A program made the position numbers and the translations under genes. Positions 8,819 through 16,879 of a stretch of 64,000 nucleotides of DNA are shown here, one piece after another (the stretch's first letter is position 1; the number at the start of each line of letters is the position of its first letter). The stretch is from Eubacterium sp. CAG:251 (GTDB taxonomy: Bacteria > Bacillota > Clostridia > Oscillospirales > Acutalibacteraceae), in the NCBI GenBank assembly GCA_000436835.1, contig FR889161.1:99299-163298 (forward strand). Reading direction: 5' to 3'. Under the pieces are notes generated by a model. It was not told the DNA's origin. It worked only from the letters and a program-made list of their open reading frames with translations, and searched no databases.

Positions 8819-9881
8819 ATTCGGCAATAAAATTAAATTATCCATATTCGGCGAAAGCCATGGTGAGGCAATCGGCTGTGTAATTGATTCAATTCCGGCA
8901 GGCGTAAAGCTTGATATGGAAAAAATATATTTTGATATGGCAAGACGTGCTCCGGGTAAGGACAAAACGGCTACCCCAAGGCTTGAAAAGGATATTCCTC
9001 ACATTCTCTCCGGTGTGCTAAACGGAGTTACCACAGGTGCGCCGCTTGCTATGATTATTGAAAATACAAATACTAAAAGCGGGGATTATTCAAATCTTTT
9101 GAGCGTCCCACGTCCGTCGCACAGCGATTATCCCGCTTATGTAAAATATCAGGGCAATAATGATATAAGAGGCGGCGGTCATTTCAGCGGCAGGCTTACT
9201 GCTCCGCTTGTTTTTGCCGGTGCAATTGCTAAGCAGATTTTGGCGCAAAAAGGTATAACGGTCGGCGCTCATATCCTTAGTATTAACGGCGTTTTGGACG
9301 ATAGCTTTGATAAGGCAAATGTAAGCGAAAAGGAACTTTTGGCTGTTTCTTCAAAGGCATTTTGCGTTATTAACGATGAGATTGAGGATAAAATGAGAGC
9401 GTCTGTTGAAAAAGCAAGGCTTGACGGCGACAGCGTCGGCGGTGTAATTGAATGTGCCGTTGTCGGCGTTCCCGTCGGTATAGGCGCAAATATCTTTTCA
9501 ACGGTTGAGGGTCATATTTCATCTGCGCTTTTCGGTGTTCCTGCCGTTAAGGGTGTGGAATTCGGTGCAGGATTTGATTTTGCGAAAATGACGGGATATG
9601 AGGCTAACGATACATATTCAATTTCAAACGGTAATGTTAAGATTAATAAAAACAATAACGGCGGCGTCCTTGGCGGAATGACTACCGGCGCACCGATTAT
9701 AGTCAGGGCAGTGGTTAAGCCTACTCCGTCAATTTCAAAGGCGCAAAAAAGCGTTAATTTGCAAAAAATGACAGAGGAGGAGCTTGTTATTCACGGCAGG
9801 CACGACCCTTGCATTGTTCCCAGGGCAGTACCCGTTGTTGAAAGCGCAGTTGCTTTTGCTCTTCTTGACCTTATGGCATAA
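8808..9881 (+). CDS. aroC: Chorismate synthase
   Basis: Eliminates phosphate from EPSP to form chorismate, using reduced FMN. It has 357 residues. The first signature GESHGEAIG is near residues 11-19, RPSHSDYPAYVKY near 100, and RGGGHFSGRLTAP near 122. The C-terminal part has GGVLGGMTTGAPI and RHDPCIVPRAVPV. ATG 8808 is preferred over an in-frame codon at 8775 because TTGGAGGTAAGG lies directly before it and the protein then starts at the canonical SSEFGNKIKLSIFGE. It overlaps aroA by 11 bp. Confidence 0.96.
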   Translation: MSSEFGNKIKLSIFGESHGEAIGCVIDSIPAGVKLDMEKIYFDMARRAPGKDKTATPRLEKDIPHILSGVLNGVTTGAPLAMIIENTNTKSGDYSNLLSVPRPSHSDYPAYVKYQGNNDIRGGGHFSGRLTAPLVFAGAIAKQILAQKGITVGAHILSINGVLDDSFDKANVSEKELLAVSSKAFCVINDEIEDKMRASVEKARLDGDSVGGVIECAVVGVPVGIGANIFSTVEGHISSALFGVPAVKGVEFGAGFDFAKMTGYEANDTYSISNGNVKINKNNNGGVLGGMTTGAPIIVRAVVKPTPSISKAQKSVNLQKMTEEELVIHGRHDPCIVPRAVPVVESAVAFALLDLMA

Positions 9882-9903
9882 TATTGATAAAAAGGAAATA
9901 TAA

Positions 9904-11037
9904 ATGGATTTATTAGGACTTAGAAAACAAATTGATGAAATAGATAACGAGCTTATTCCGCTTTTGCTTAAAAGAATGAGCGTGTCAGAGCAGGTGGCGC
10001 AGTATAAGGCTGAGCGTGGTATGCCTGTTTTAAACAGTGAGCGTGAGCAACAAATTCTTGATGACGTTGCAAGCAAGTGCGGTAAGCACGGCGATACGAT
10101 TAAAACTGTATTTTCTGCCACAATGGACGCTTCAAGAGCTCTTCAGCATAAAATTATCGGCGGCGGAAAAGAACTTAGGGCAGAAATAGAAAATGCAATT
10201 AAGATTGACAAGCTTGACACTTGCGGCAAGCCGATTGCGTGCCAGGGTGTTGAGGGCGCATACAGCGGTGTTACATCTAAAAAGATATTTCCGAAGGCTT
10301 CTATTCATTTTCATAAGAGATTTGAGGATGTGTTTGAAGCGGTAAACAGGGGAGATTCAAAATTCGGCATTATTCCTGTTGAAAATTCAACCGCAGGCTC
10401 TGTTCACGAATCGTATGACCTGATTATGAAATACAGATTTTACATTGTCGGCGCTTACGATTTAAAAATCGAGCATTGCCTTTGTGCTAAAAGCGATACA
10501 AAATATGAGGATATAACCGATGTTTACAGCCATCCTCAGGCACTTTCACAGTGTAATAATTTTCTTAGAAATTTTGATTTTACGGGAATTAACTATTCAA
10601 ATACCGCCGCTGCGGCAAAGTATGTCAGCGAAAGCGACAAAAACAATATAGCTGTTATTTGCAGTGAACTTGCGGCAAAAAAATACAATCTTAAAATTCT
10701 TAAGCGCAACATTCAAAATAATAATAAAAACACAACAAGATTTATTGTTATTTCAAAAGAACTTGCAATTACGAGTGACGCACAAAAGATTTCTCTTATC
10801 TTTTCGCTTCCTCACAAAACCGGTTCGCTTTACAGAGTTTTAGGTCGTTTTTCTATGGCAGGTCTCAACCTTACAAAGATTGAATCAAGACCTATCGAAG
10901 ACAGCGATTTCAGCTATTATTTTTACGTGGATGTTTTGGGCAATGTTAATGACGAAGTGACGCTTGACCTTATTTGTGCACTTTCAGACGAATTGCCTGA
11001 GTTTGAATTTTTAGGCAATTTCCACGAGGGAAAATAA
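9904..11037 (+). CDS. pheA: Bifunctional chorismate mutase / prephenate dehydratase
   Basis: A P-protein that makes prephenate from chorismate and then phenylpyruvate. Residues 1-90 are an AroQ chorismate mutase (LRKQIDEIDNELIPLLLKR, then VAQYK). The dehydratase spans about 108-285 (CQGVEGAYSG, PVENSTAGSV, SHPQALSQC and the catalytic TTRF). An ACT domain follows from about 298 (LPHKTGSLYRVLGRF then ESRP), so feedback inhibition by phenylalanine is expected. With tyrA separate in the same operon, prephenate made here is shared between the Phe and Tyr branches. It is the last clear aromatic gene. A 38-bp gap precedes the next gene and I see no terminator. Confidence 0.95.
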   Translation: MDLLGLRKQIDEIDNELIPLLLKRMSVSEQVAQYKAERGMPVLNSEREQQILDDVASKCGKHGDTIKTVFSATMDASRALQHKIIGGGKELRAEIENAIKIDKLDTCGKPIACQGVEGAYSGVTSKKIFPKASIHFHKRFEDVFEAVNRGDSKFGIIPVENSTAGSVHESYDLIMKYRFYIVGAYDLKIEHCLCAKSDTKYEDITDVYSHPQALSQCNNFLRNFDFTGINYSNTAAAAKYVSESDKNNIAVICSELAAKKYNLKILKRNIQNNNKNTTRFIVISKELAITSDAQKISLIFSLPHKTGSLYRVLGRFSMAGLNLTKIESRPIEDSDFSYYFYVDVLGNVNDEVTLDLICALSDELPEFEFLGNFHEGK

Positions 11038-11075
11038 TAAATATTAATGAAAGATTTTTTTACGGAGATGAATTT

Positions 11076-11846
11076 GTGAAACAGCAAAAAAGGCATCAAA
11101 CAAATTTAATATCCGCAATAACGCTGATAATTACGGGTGGCATTATCGTTTTTCTTGCCATTGCACTTTATAATCACGCAAGGCTTGAGGTAAGATTTGA
11201 TACGCTTATTAATTATCTTAAGCAAATTGACAATTCGGTTGCAAAGCTTGACAGCGATGTGGAAATAATTATTTGCATTTTTGCGCTTTATATTGCAAAA
11301 TGCCAGCTTCCGATACCTATGGGATTTTTATGCGTTATATCAGGTATGGTATTTCCTTTGAGTGAAGCAATAGCTATCAATATTATTTTTACGGAGTTTT
11401 TCTTCATAGTTAAATATCTTGAAGGTAAGTTTATAGGCGGCGGCTGGACAGGAATGATACTCGGTATTAAAAAGCTGAAGTTTATTAAGGAATGGATACA
11501 GTTTAAGGGCAACGGCAATCCCTATGTTCTGTTTTTTTCACGGCTTTTTCCTGCAATTCCGCTTGGAATGGTGTCAAAATATTACGGCTCAATGAGATAT
11601 GATTTTGTGTATTATTCGCTTTTGAGCCTGTTGGGATTTATGCCGAGACTTTTTATTTATACGAAAATCGGTTCTGCGATTTACAATCCGTTTTCGGTGC
11701 AATTCCTTGTGCTTTTGATAATTATTGTTGCATTTACGGGAATGTCAATCATATTGTTTAACATTTTTTACGGTATTAAATCTAAGCAAATGAATCAAAC
11801 GTTGCTTATTTATTCCGAAAAAGAAAAATATAAAATAGTTTTATGA
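11076..11846 (+). CDS. VTT/DedA (TVP38/TMEM64) family membrane protein
   Basis: A 256-residue integral membrane protein with about six hydrophobic segments (near 15-35, 70-95, 100-115, 165-190 and 205-230). The family core with reentrant helices is seen as FFSRLFPAIPLGMVSKYYGSM near 148-168, followed by LLSLLGFMPR. DedA/VTT proteins are membrane proteins linked to lipid scrambling and undecaprenyl-phosphate recycling. Which lipid this one handles cannot be read from sequence. It starts with GTG at 11076 after ACGGAG. It sits between pheA and galK with no obvious functional link. Confidence 0.85.
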   Translation: MKQQKRHQTNLISAITLIITGGIIVFLAIALYNHARLEVRFDTLINYLKQIDNSVAKLDSDVEIIICIFALYIAKCQLPIPMGFLCVISGMVFPLSEAIAINIIFTEFFFIVKYLEGKFIGGGWTGMILGIKKLKFIKEWIQFKGNGNPYVLFFSRLFPAIPLGMVSKYYGSMRYDFVYYSLLSLLGFMPRLFIYTKIGSAIYNPFSVQFLVLLIIIVAFTGMSIILFNIFYGIKSKQMNQTLLIYSEKEKYKIVL

Positions 11847-11858
11847 GGGAGAATATAA

Positions 11859-13142
11859 ATGAAACCTAATGAGTTAATTGCTAAAATTGAGAACGGCGAG
11901 CTTGACAAGAGCTTTAAAAAGATTTATGTCAGTGACAGTGCAGTTGAAGAACAAAAGCCACGTTATATAAGAACGATTAAAGAGTTTATTAATCTTTTCG
12001 GCGATGACAGGGACGTATTTGTTTTAAGTGCTCCCGGAAGAACGGAGGTTTGCGGCAACCATACCGACCATAATAACGGCAAGGTGCTTGCAGCTTCAAT
12101 CAATCTTGACGCTATTGCGATTGCGGCTAAAAGAGACGATATGAAAATCAATGAAAAGAGTGAGGGCCACGGCCTTAATGAGGTCGATATTTCAACTCTT
12201 TCGCCTGATGAAGCCGAATACGGCAGATCATCATCTATGATTAAAGGTGTTGCTGCAGGACTTAAGGAAAAAGGCTATGAAATCGGCGGATTTGACGCTT
12301 GCACGACAAGCGACGTTATGGGCGGTTCAGGTCTTTCAAGTTCTGCGGCTTTTGAGGTGCTTATCGCAACCGTTATCAATCATCTTTACAATGACGGCAA
12401 AATTGATGCTGTAACTGTTGCAAAGGCTGCTCAGTTTAGTGAAAATGTATATTTCGGCAAGCCGTCGGGGCTTCTTGACCAAATGGCTTCCTCTGTTGGA
12501 ACGTTTGTTACAATAGATTTTAAGGATACCGCCAATCCTGTAATTAAAAAGGTTGATTTTGATTTTGCAAAGAGTGGATATTCACTTTGCATTGTTGATA
12601 CTCACGGCAACCACAGTGACCTCACAGACGATTATGCCGCTGTAAGAGGAGAGATGGAAGCTGTTGCAAAGGCTATGGGCAAAAATGTGCTCAGAGAGGT
12701 TGAGTATGAAGAATTTTTCCAAAGCCTTGATGTGCTTAAAGAAAAAGTAAACGACCGTGCACTTTTACGAGCATTCCACTTCTTCGGCGAAAACGAGAGG
12801 GTGGACAAGGCAGTTTCAAGCCTTGAAAATAACGATTTCGACTCTTTCAAGCAGGCTATTACTGAATCCGGCTATTCCTCATTCCTTTATAATCAAAATG
12901 TTTATTCACCTAAAAATCCGACAGAGCAAAAGCTTTCACTTGCTCTTTGCATAAGCGAAAAACTCCTTAACGGCAAGGGCGCATGGAGAGTTCACGGCGG
13001 CGGATTTGCAGGCACTATTCAGGCGTTTGTTCCAAATGATATGCTTGATGCATATAAAGAAACAATTAATCGTGTATTTGGCGACGGCTCATGCCACGTG
13101 CTTATTATAAGACCTGTAGGCGGAGCAAGGGTGATTGACTGA
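11859..13142 (+). CDS. galK: Galactokinase
   Basis: Phosphorylates alpha-D-galactose at C1 (Leloir pathway). A GHMP kinase of 427 residues, a little longer than the usual 390 because of an N-terminal extension of about 30 residues. The galactokinase signature is seen as APGRTEVCGNHTDHNNG near 57-73, the ATP loop GGSGLSSSAAFEV near 154-166, and the third GHMP motif as HGGGFAGTIQAFV near 380. In the signature, the Glu-His-Thr-Asp of typical GalK reads Asn-His-Thr-Asp, which is common in Clostridia. A GHMP kinase for a related sugar cannot be excluded. galM lies about 23 kb downstream and is not in this operon. Confidence 0.9.
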   Translation: MKPNELIAKIENGELDKSFKKIYVSDSAVEEQKPRYIRTIKEFINLFGDDRDVFVLSAPGRTEVCGNHTDHNNGKVLAASINLDAIAIAAKRDDMKINEKSEGHGLNEVDISTLSPDEAEYGRSSSMIKGVAAGLKEKGYEIGGFDACTTSDVMGGSGLSSSAAFEVLIATVINHLYNDGKIDAVTVAKAAQFSENVYFGKPSGLLDQMASSVGTFVTIDFKDTANPVIKKVDFDFAKSGYSLCIVDTHGNHSDLTDDYAAVRGEMEAVAKAMGKNVLREVEYEEFFQSLDVLKEKVNDRALLRAFHFFGENERVDKAVSSLENNDFDSFKQAITESGYSSFLYNQNVYSPKNPTEQKLSLALCISEKLLNGKGAWRVHGGGFAGTIQAFVPNDMLDAYKETINRVFGDGSCHVLIIRPVGGARVID

Positions 13143-13170
13143 TTATAAGTGAATTTGGGAGGTAAAAGAA

Positions 13171-14124
13171 ATGAAATATGTATTTATTGTTAATCCTGTA
13201 GCAGGAAATGATAATAAGGCAAAGATTTTTTCAAGAATTAAATCAACCTTTCGTCTTATTGATGATGAGATGATTGTTGAGCCTACTCACGCTCAGGGTG
13301 AAGCAAAGCTTATTGCCCAAAAATATGCAGCCCAATACGGCAGCGATTGCGTTATTGTTTCCTGCGGCGGCGACGGCACGGTGCACGAAATTGCAAACGG
13401 CCTTGCAAACACGGATACACCTTTGCTTCTCTTACCTCTCGGAACGGGCAATGACTTCGCAAAAAAGGTTTACGGTACTAAAAAAATTAATGTTGAAAAT
13501 GTAATTAAGGCTTTTGGCTTTTATAGCGGCAAAATCAAATATGACGTTAAACCAATTGACCTGATTGATTATAACGGCGAAAAGTGTATTAACGTTATGA
13601 GCTACGGCCTTGACACAAAGGTTGAAACCATAGGCAGGCAGATTGCAGGAAAGATTCCTTCTATTGGCCATAAGGCTTACAATATTGCCGTTGTGCCTGT
13701 TTTGTGCCGGTCAATGACTTGTCATATCAATATTGACCTCGATTGCATTGACGAGGACGGAAAGCCGTATAAATACATAGTTGCGCCTTGTGATTACACA
13801 CTTTTTGCGATTTGCAATGCAAGCTACTACGGAGGCGGTTTTTGCCCTGCTCCTAATTCGGTGCTTGACGACGGACTTCTTGACTTTGCGCTTTGCCATC
13901 CTGTTAATGCTTTTCAGGCGATGCCGATGATTCCTGAATACAGCAAAGGTAATGTGGATAAGCTTCAAAATTATTTCACATTCGGCAAGGTTGTCGGCGG
14001 CAGAATTTGGTCAACAGACGGCGATGCGCTTTTGGGCAACTGCGACGGTGAAAACTTTGATTACAGCGAGGTTAATTTTAAAGTTTTGCCTAAATCGTTG
14101 AAACTTTGCTTTATAAAGAATTAA
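13171..14124 (+). CDS. YegS/DgkB-type diacylglycerol or sphingolipid kinase
   Basis: A cytosolic or membrane-associated lipid kinase of 317 residues. The catalytic DAGK domain occupies the first 130 residues, with the glycine-rich nucleotide motif CGGDGTVHE near 65-73 and PLGTGNDFAKK near 88-98. The C-terminal half has the YegS-like beta domain, with GGGFCPAP and DDGLLDF near 226-240. In Gram-positives such enzymes recycle the diacylglycerol released by lipoteichoic acid synthesis. That role is inferred here. It has a good AGGAGGT-like site (GGGAGGTAAAAG) before the ATG. Confidence 0.88.
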   Translation: MKYVFIVNPVAGNDNKAKIFSRIKSTFRLIDDEMIVEPTHAQGEAKLIAQKYAAQYGSDCVIVSCGGDGTVHEIANGLANTDTPLLLLPLGTGNDFAKKVYGTKKINVENVIKAFGFYSGKIKYDVKPIDLIDYNGEKCINVMSYGLDTKVETIGRQIAGKIPSIGHKAYNIAVVPVLCRSMTCHINIDLDCIDEDGKPYKYIVAPCDYTLFAICNASYYGGGFCPAPNSVLDDGLLDFALCHPVNAFQAMPMIPEYSKGNVDKLQNYFTFGKVVGGRIWSTDGDALLGNCDGENFDYSEVNFKVLPKSLKLCFIKN

Positions 14125-14157
14125 TTTAAATTAAAGAATAAGAAAAGGTGTAAGAAA

Positions 14158-15942
14158 TTGAAAAAAATCATATCATTATTATTGGCTTTGGCTGTTATGT
14201 TTTCGCTTTCTTTGACGGGCACGGCGGCTTTTGCGGCTGAAATTAAATATAGTGATATTGTTATCGGTGACGGCGAACTGTCAGAAACGGGTGAAAACGC
14301 TGCAAGTGATAATGCAAAAGTTATTCAAGCAGCTTTTGATGAGGCTAAAAATAAAGCGAGCGATAAAAACAGATATCGTATTTATTTTCCTAAGGGTGAA
14401 TATCATATCAACACTACGCTCAATATTTTCAGCAATACAGAGCTTTATCTTGATGAAAAAACAACCCTTGTTCAAGACGCACCGAAAGGTCAAAATATAG
14501 TTAAAGCAGGCGATTTCAGCCAAAAACATATTCTTTACAACGGCTTTAGAAATATCAAAATTGACGGCGGTAAGTGGGACATGCAGTTTAACGGCTCCTG
14601 CGCTATGCGTTTTGGGCATTGCACAAATTTGAGCATAAATAACGTAAATATAACCAACATCTTGGACGCCCATCACATTGAAGCGGCGGCTGTTGATACA
14701 TTAAGTATTACAGACAGCACATTTACATCTTCTTTAAGAAGAGGCTCAAATTCCTGCGAAGCAATACAGCTTGATATTTTGCACGATTCAAAGCATTTTC
14801 CGGGATTTGAGGAATTTGACGATACACCTAACAAAAACGTAACTATAAGCGGTTGTACCTTTTCAAATCTCCATTCGGGAATAGGTACCCGTTCGGCTGT
14901 TGTTTCAAAATATTTTGACAATGTTGTTATAGAAAATAACAAGTTTGAAAATATTAGGGAAAAGGCTATTAGCTGTTTTAACTATAAAAACAGTAAAATT
15001 ATCAATAATACATTCACAAATGTCAATTCCGGCATTTGCTTTGAATACCTGCCTAATAATTTTTTTGGCGCTTATTCTCAAAGAATGTATATTGCAAATG
15101 ATAAAAGTATAGGCAAAATAAATTCAAAATCATCTACCGTAATCAGCGGCAATGTTATGAATATTAAGCAAATGGCAGAATCAAGCTACGGCATTTATGC
15201 TTACGGCGCTAAGGTTGACGCTTCAACTGCCAAGGCTAACGGTGTTGTTGCAGGTGATTATACAATAAGCGATTTATCGATTGATAATAATACGATTAAT
15301 GTTGAAGAAAATTCATCTAAATCATATGGAATATACATAACAGGCGTTAATAAAAGCGAAATTTCATCTAATACCTTGACCGATTATTCTTCGGCTAAAG
15401 ACGGAATTAACGGTATTAATATTTGCGCAAGCCAAAAAAATGTTATTAAAAATAATAACATTTCAGGTGCTTTCAATAACGGAATTTCAATTTTTAACAA
15501 ATCATTTCCGGGCAGTAAAAATTTACTTATTACATCTAATTCGATTTCAGGTGTTAAAAGTTTCGGTATAAGGGTGGCAGAATCCTCATATGCCACCATT
15601 AAAAGCGATAATAATATTTCTGCGGGGGAAAGTCCGCTTTGCCTTTATTCGCAAAATTACAGCCAAAATGTTCCTACTCCAAGTGTTAAATCAAAGGGCT
15701 ATTCGTTAAGAAATAAGCCACTTATTCGCTTTAGTTCGCTAAACGGAAGTGCAGGATATAAGGTTTCACGTTCTGCTTACAACGGCACGTTTAAGGAAAT
15801 TGCAACTGTTTACGGTGAAAATCTTAATTTTGAAGATAAATCATCAACTGCTTTTTCAAAAAATTATTATAGAGTTACACCTATTTATAACGTAGGCGGT
15901 ACAGTAGTTACAGGCAAAAATTATATTGACATAGCATTTTAA
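14158..15942 (+). CDS. Secreted right-handed beta-helix protein, pectate-lyase-like
   Basis: A 594-residue exported protein with a signal peptide ending near AAFAAE (about residue 25). It starts with TTG at 14158 after AAAAGGTG. The N-terminal part has a pectate lyase 3 opening (DNAKVIQAAFDEAK, then YFPKGEYHINTTL). Residues 150-480 then hold many parallel beta-helix rungs (patterns such as NxxINN, SGCTFSNL, NNKFENI, IINNTFTNV). The last 90 residues resemble an FN3-like module (SLNGSAGYKVSRSAYNG). It is likely a polysaccharide lyase, glycoside hydrolase or epimerase acting on plant or host glycans. The substrate cannot be told. It ends just before a terminator-like hairpin. Confidence 0.8.
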   Translation: MKKIISLLLALAVMFSLSLTGTAAFAAEIKYSDIVIGDGELSETGENAASDNAKVIQAAFDEAKNKASDKNRYRIYFPKGEYHINTTLNIFSNTELYLDEKTTLVQDAPKGQNIVKAGDFSQKHILYNGFRNIKIDGGKWDMQFNGSCAMRFGHCTNLSINNVNITNILDAHHIEAAAVDTLSITDSTFTSSLRRGSNSCEAIQLDILHDSKHFPGFEEFDDTPNKNVTISGCTFSNLHSGIGTRSAVVSKYFDNVVIENNKFENIREKAISCFNYKNSKIINNTFTNVNSGICFEYLPNNFFGAYSQRMYIANDKSIGKINSKSSTVISGNVMNIKQMAESSYGIYAYGAKVDASTAKANGVVAGDYTISDLSIDNNTINVEENSSKSYGIYITGVNKSEISSNTLTDYSSAKDGINGINICASQKNVIKNNNISGAFNNGISIFNKSFPGSKNLLITSNSISGVKSFGIRVAESSYATIKSDNNISAGESPLCLYSQNYSQNVPTPSVKSKGYSLRNKPLIRFSSLNGSAGYKVSRSAYNGTFKEIATVYGENLNFEDKSSTAFSKNYYRVTPIYNVGGTVVTGKNYIDIAF

Positions 15943-15958
15943 AAGTTCACAAAAAATC

Positions 15959-16016
15959 AACTCCTTCATAGAATATTACTGAAGTTTACTTCAATATTTT
16001 ATAAAGGAGTTTTTTT
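15959..16016 (+). terminator. Terminator/attenuator hairpin that contains the next gene's RBS
   Basis: AACTCCTT at 15959-15966 pairs perfectly with AAGGAGTT at 16004-16011, and six further Ts follow to 16016. Inside, ATA at 15968-15970 and a further run to 15977 can pair with 15993-16002. Alternatively TGAAGT-TT-ACTTCA forms at 15980-15993. This is a long hairpin plus a T-tract, so it should act as a rho-independent terminator of the beta-helix gene. The 3' arm is also the ribosome binding site of the gene that starts at 16017, directly after the T-tract. Confidence 0.75.
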
Positions 16017-16832
16017 ATGCCTGATAATCTCAACTTAGACACAGGTGAAAGACGCATAAATGAGGCTGTTTGCATTGACACAAAGCGCATTTTTGACAGT
16101 TGCGTGAGCAAAGATTGCCTTGAAGATTTAAGAGTTACATTTTTTTCAAAAAGCCAAAGGCTGATTGATGAGGCTGTTACGGTAAAAACAAGAGATTGCT
16201 GTATCGAAGAGGTAAGCATTGACGTTGAGGAAGTTCCTTTCAACAGAGGCTTTTACAGCGTTGATATTACGTTTTATTTCAAGCTTTGTTTTGATACCTA
16301 TGCAGCACCGTGCACAACTCCTCAGGTGGCTGTCGGCTTTGCGAGATTTAATAAAAAGTGTATTCTTTTCGGTTCTAACGGCGATGTAAAGGTATTCGTT
16401 TCAAATCCGGTAAGCGAGGCAACCGATTGCCCTGTTGCGCCTCAGTACACAAATCCTGTGGCAAAGGTGCAGGCGGTTGACCCTGTAGTGCTTTCAACCG
16501 ATATTTGCGACAGCTGCGACTGCAACATAAGCGTTTGCTCGTCGTTTCCGCAATCAATTCTTAATTCTGTTGAGGATACTATGCCGTCGTGCGGTTCTTC
16601 AAAAGCAATTCTTGTTACTCTCGGCCTTTTCTCAATAGTTCAAATGGAGCGAGATGCACAAATTCTTATTCCCGCTTATGATTATTGTATCCCTGACAGA
16701 GAATGTAACTGCAATACGTCTAACCCTTGCGAAACATTCCAGGGAATTGATTTTCCTGTTGAACAATTTTTCCCTAATGAAAAGGAAAATTGCTCACCGT
16801 GTGCCCCAAAACCCGAATGTGACAAAGAATAG
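16017..16832 (+). CDS. Cysteine-rich conserved protein of unknown function
   Basis: 271 residues with 21 cysteines and no signal peptide or membrane segment. The N-terminal two thirds look like a compact beta-rich domain (EAVCIDTKRIFDSC, then CLEDLRVTF, then CCIEEVSIDVEEVPFNRGFYSVDITF). The second half has clusters such as CDSCDCNISVC near 162-172 and a C-terminal tail with CNCNTSNPC and CSPCAPKPEC. A spore-coat or exosporium-like structural protein, or a metal-binding protein, would fit this composition. I cannot name the family and no spore gene is adjacent. Its ribosome binding site is buried in the preceding hairpin, which implies conditional expression. A bidirectional terminator follows. 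Confidence 0.75.
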   Translation: MPDNLNLDTGERRINEAVCIDTKRIFDSCVSKDCLEDLRVTFFSKSQRLIDEAVTVKTRDCCIEEVSIDVEEVPFNRGFYSVDITFYFKLCFDTYAAPCTTPQVAVGFARFNKKCILFGSNGDVKVFVSNPVSEATDCPVAPQYTNPVAKVQAVDPVVLSTDICDSCDCNISVCSSFPQSILNSVEDTMPSCGSSKAILVTLGLFSIVQMERDAQILIPAYDYCIPDRECNCNTSNPCETFQGIDFPVEQFFPNEKENCSPCAPKPECDKE

Positions 16833-16842
16833 GCAAATGAAA

Positions 16843-16878
16843 AGCGTGCAAACCTTATGGCTTGCACGCAATTTTTTT
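16843..16878. terminator. Bidirectional terminator between convergent genes
   Basis: GCGTGCAA at 16844-16851 pairs with TTGCACGC at 16862-16869, followed by AATTTTTTT. It serves the cysteine-rich gene on the plus strand and lies just beyond the malQ stop on the minus strand. Confidence 0.85.
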
Positions 16879-16879
16879 A

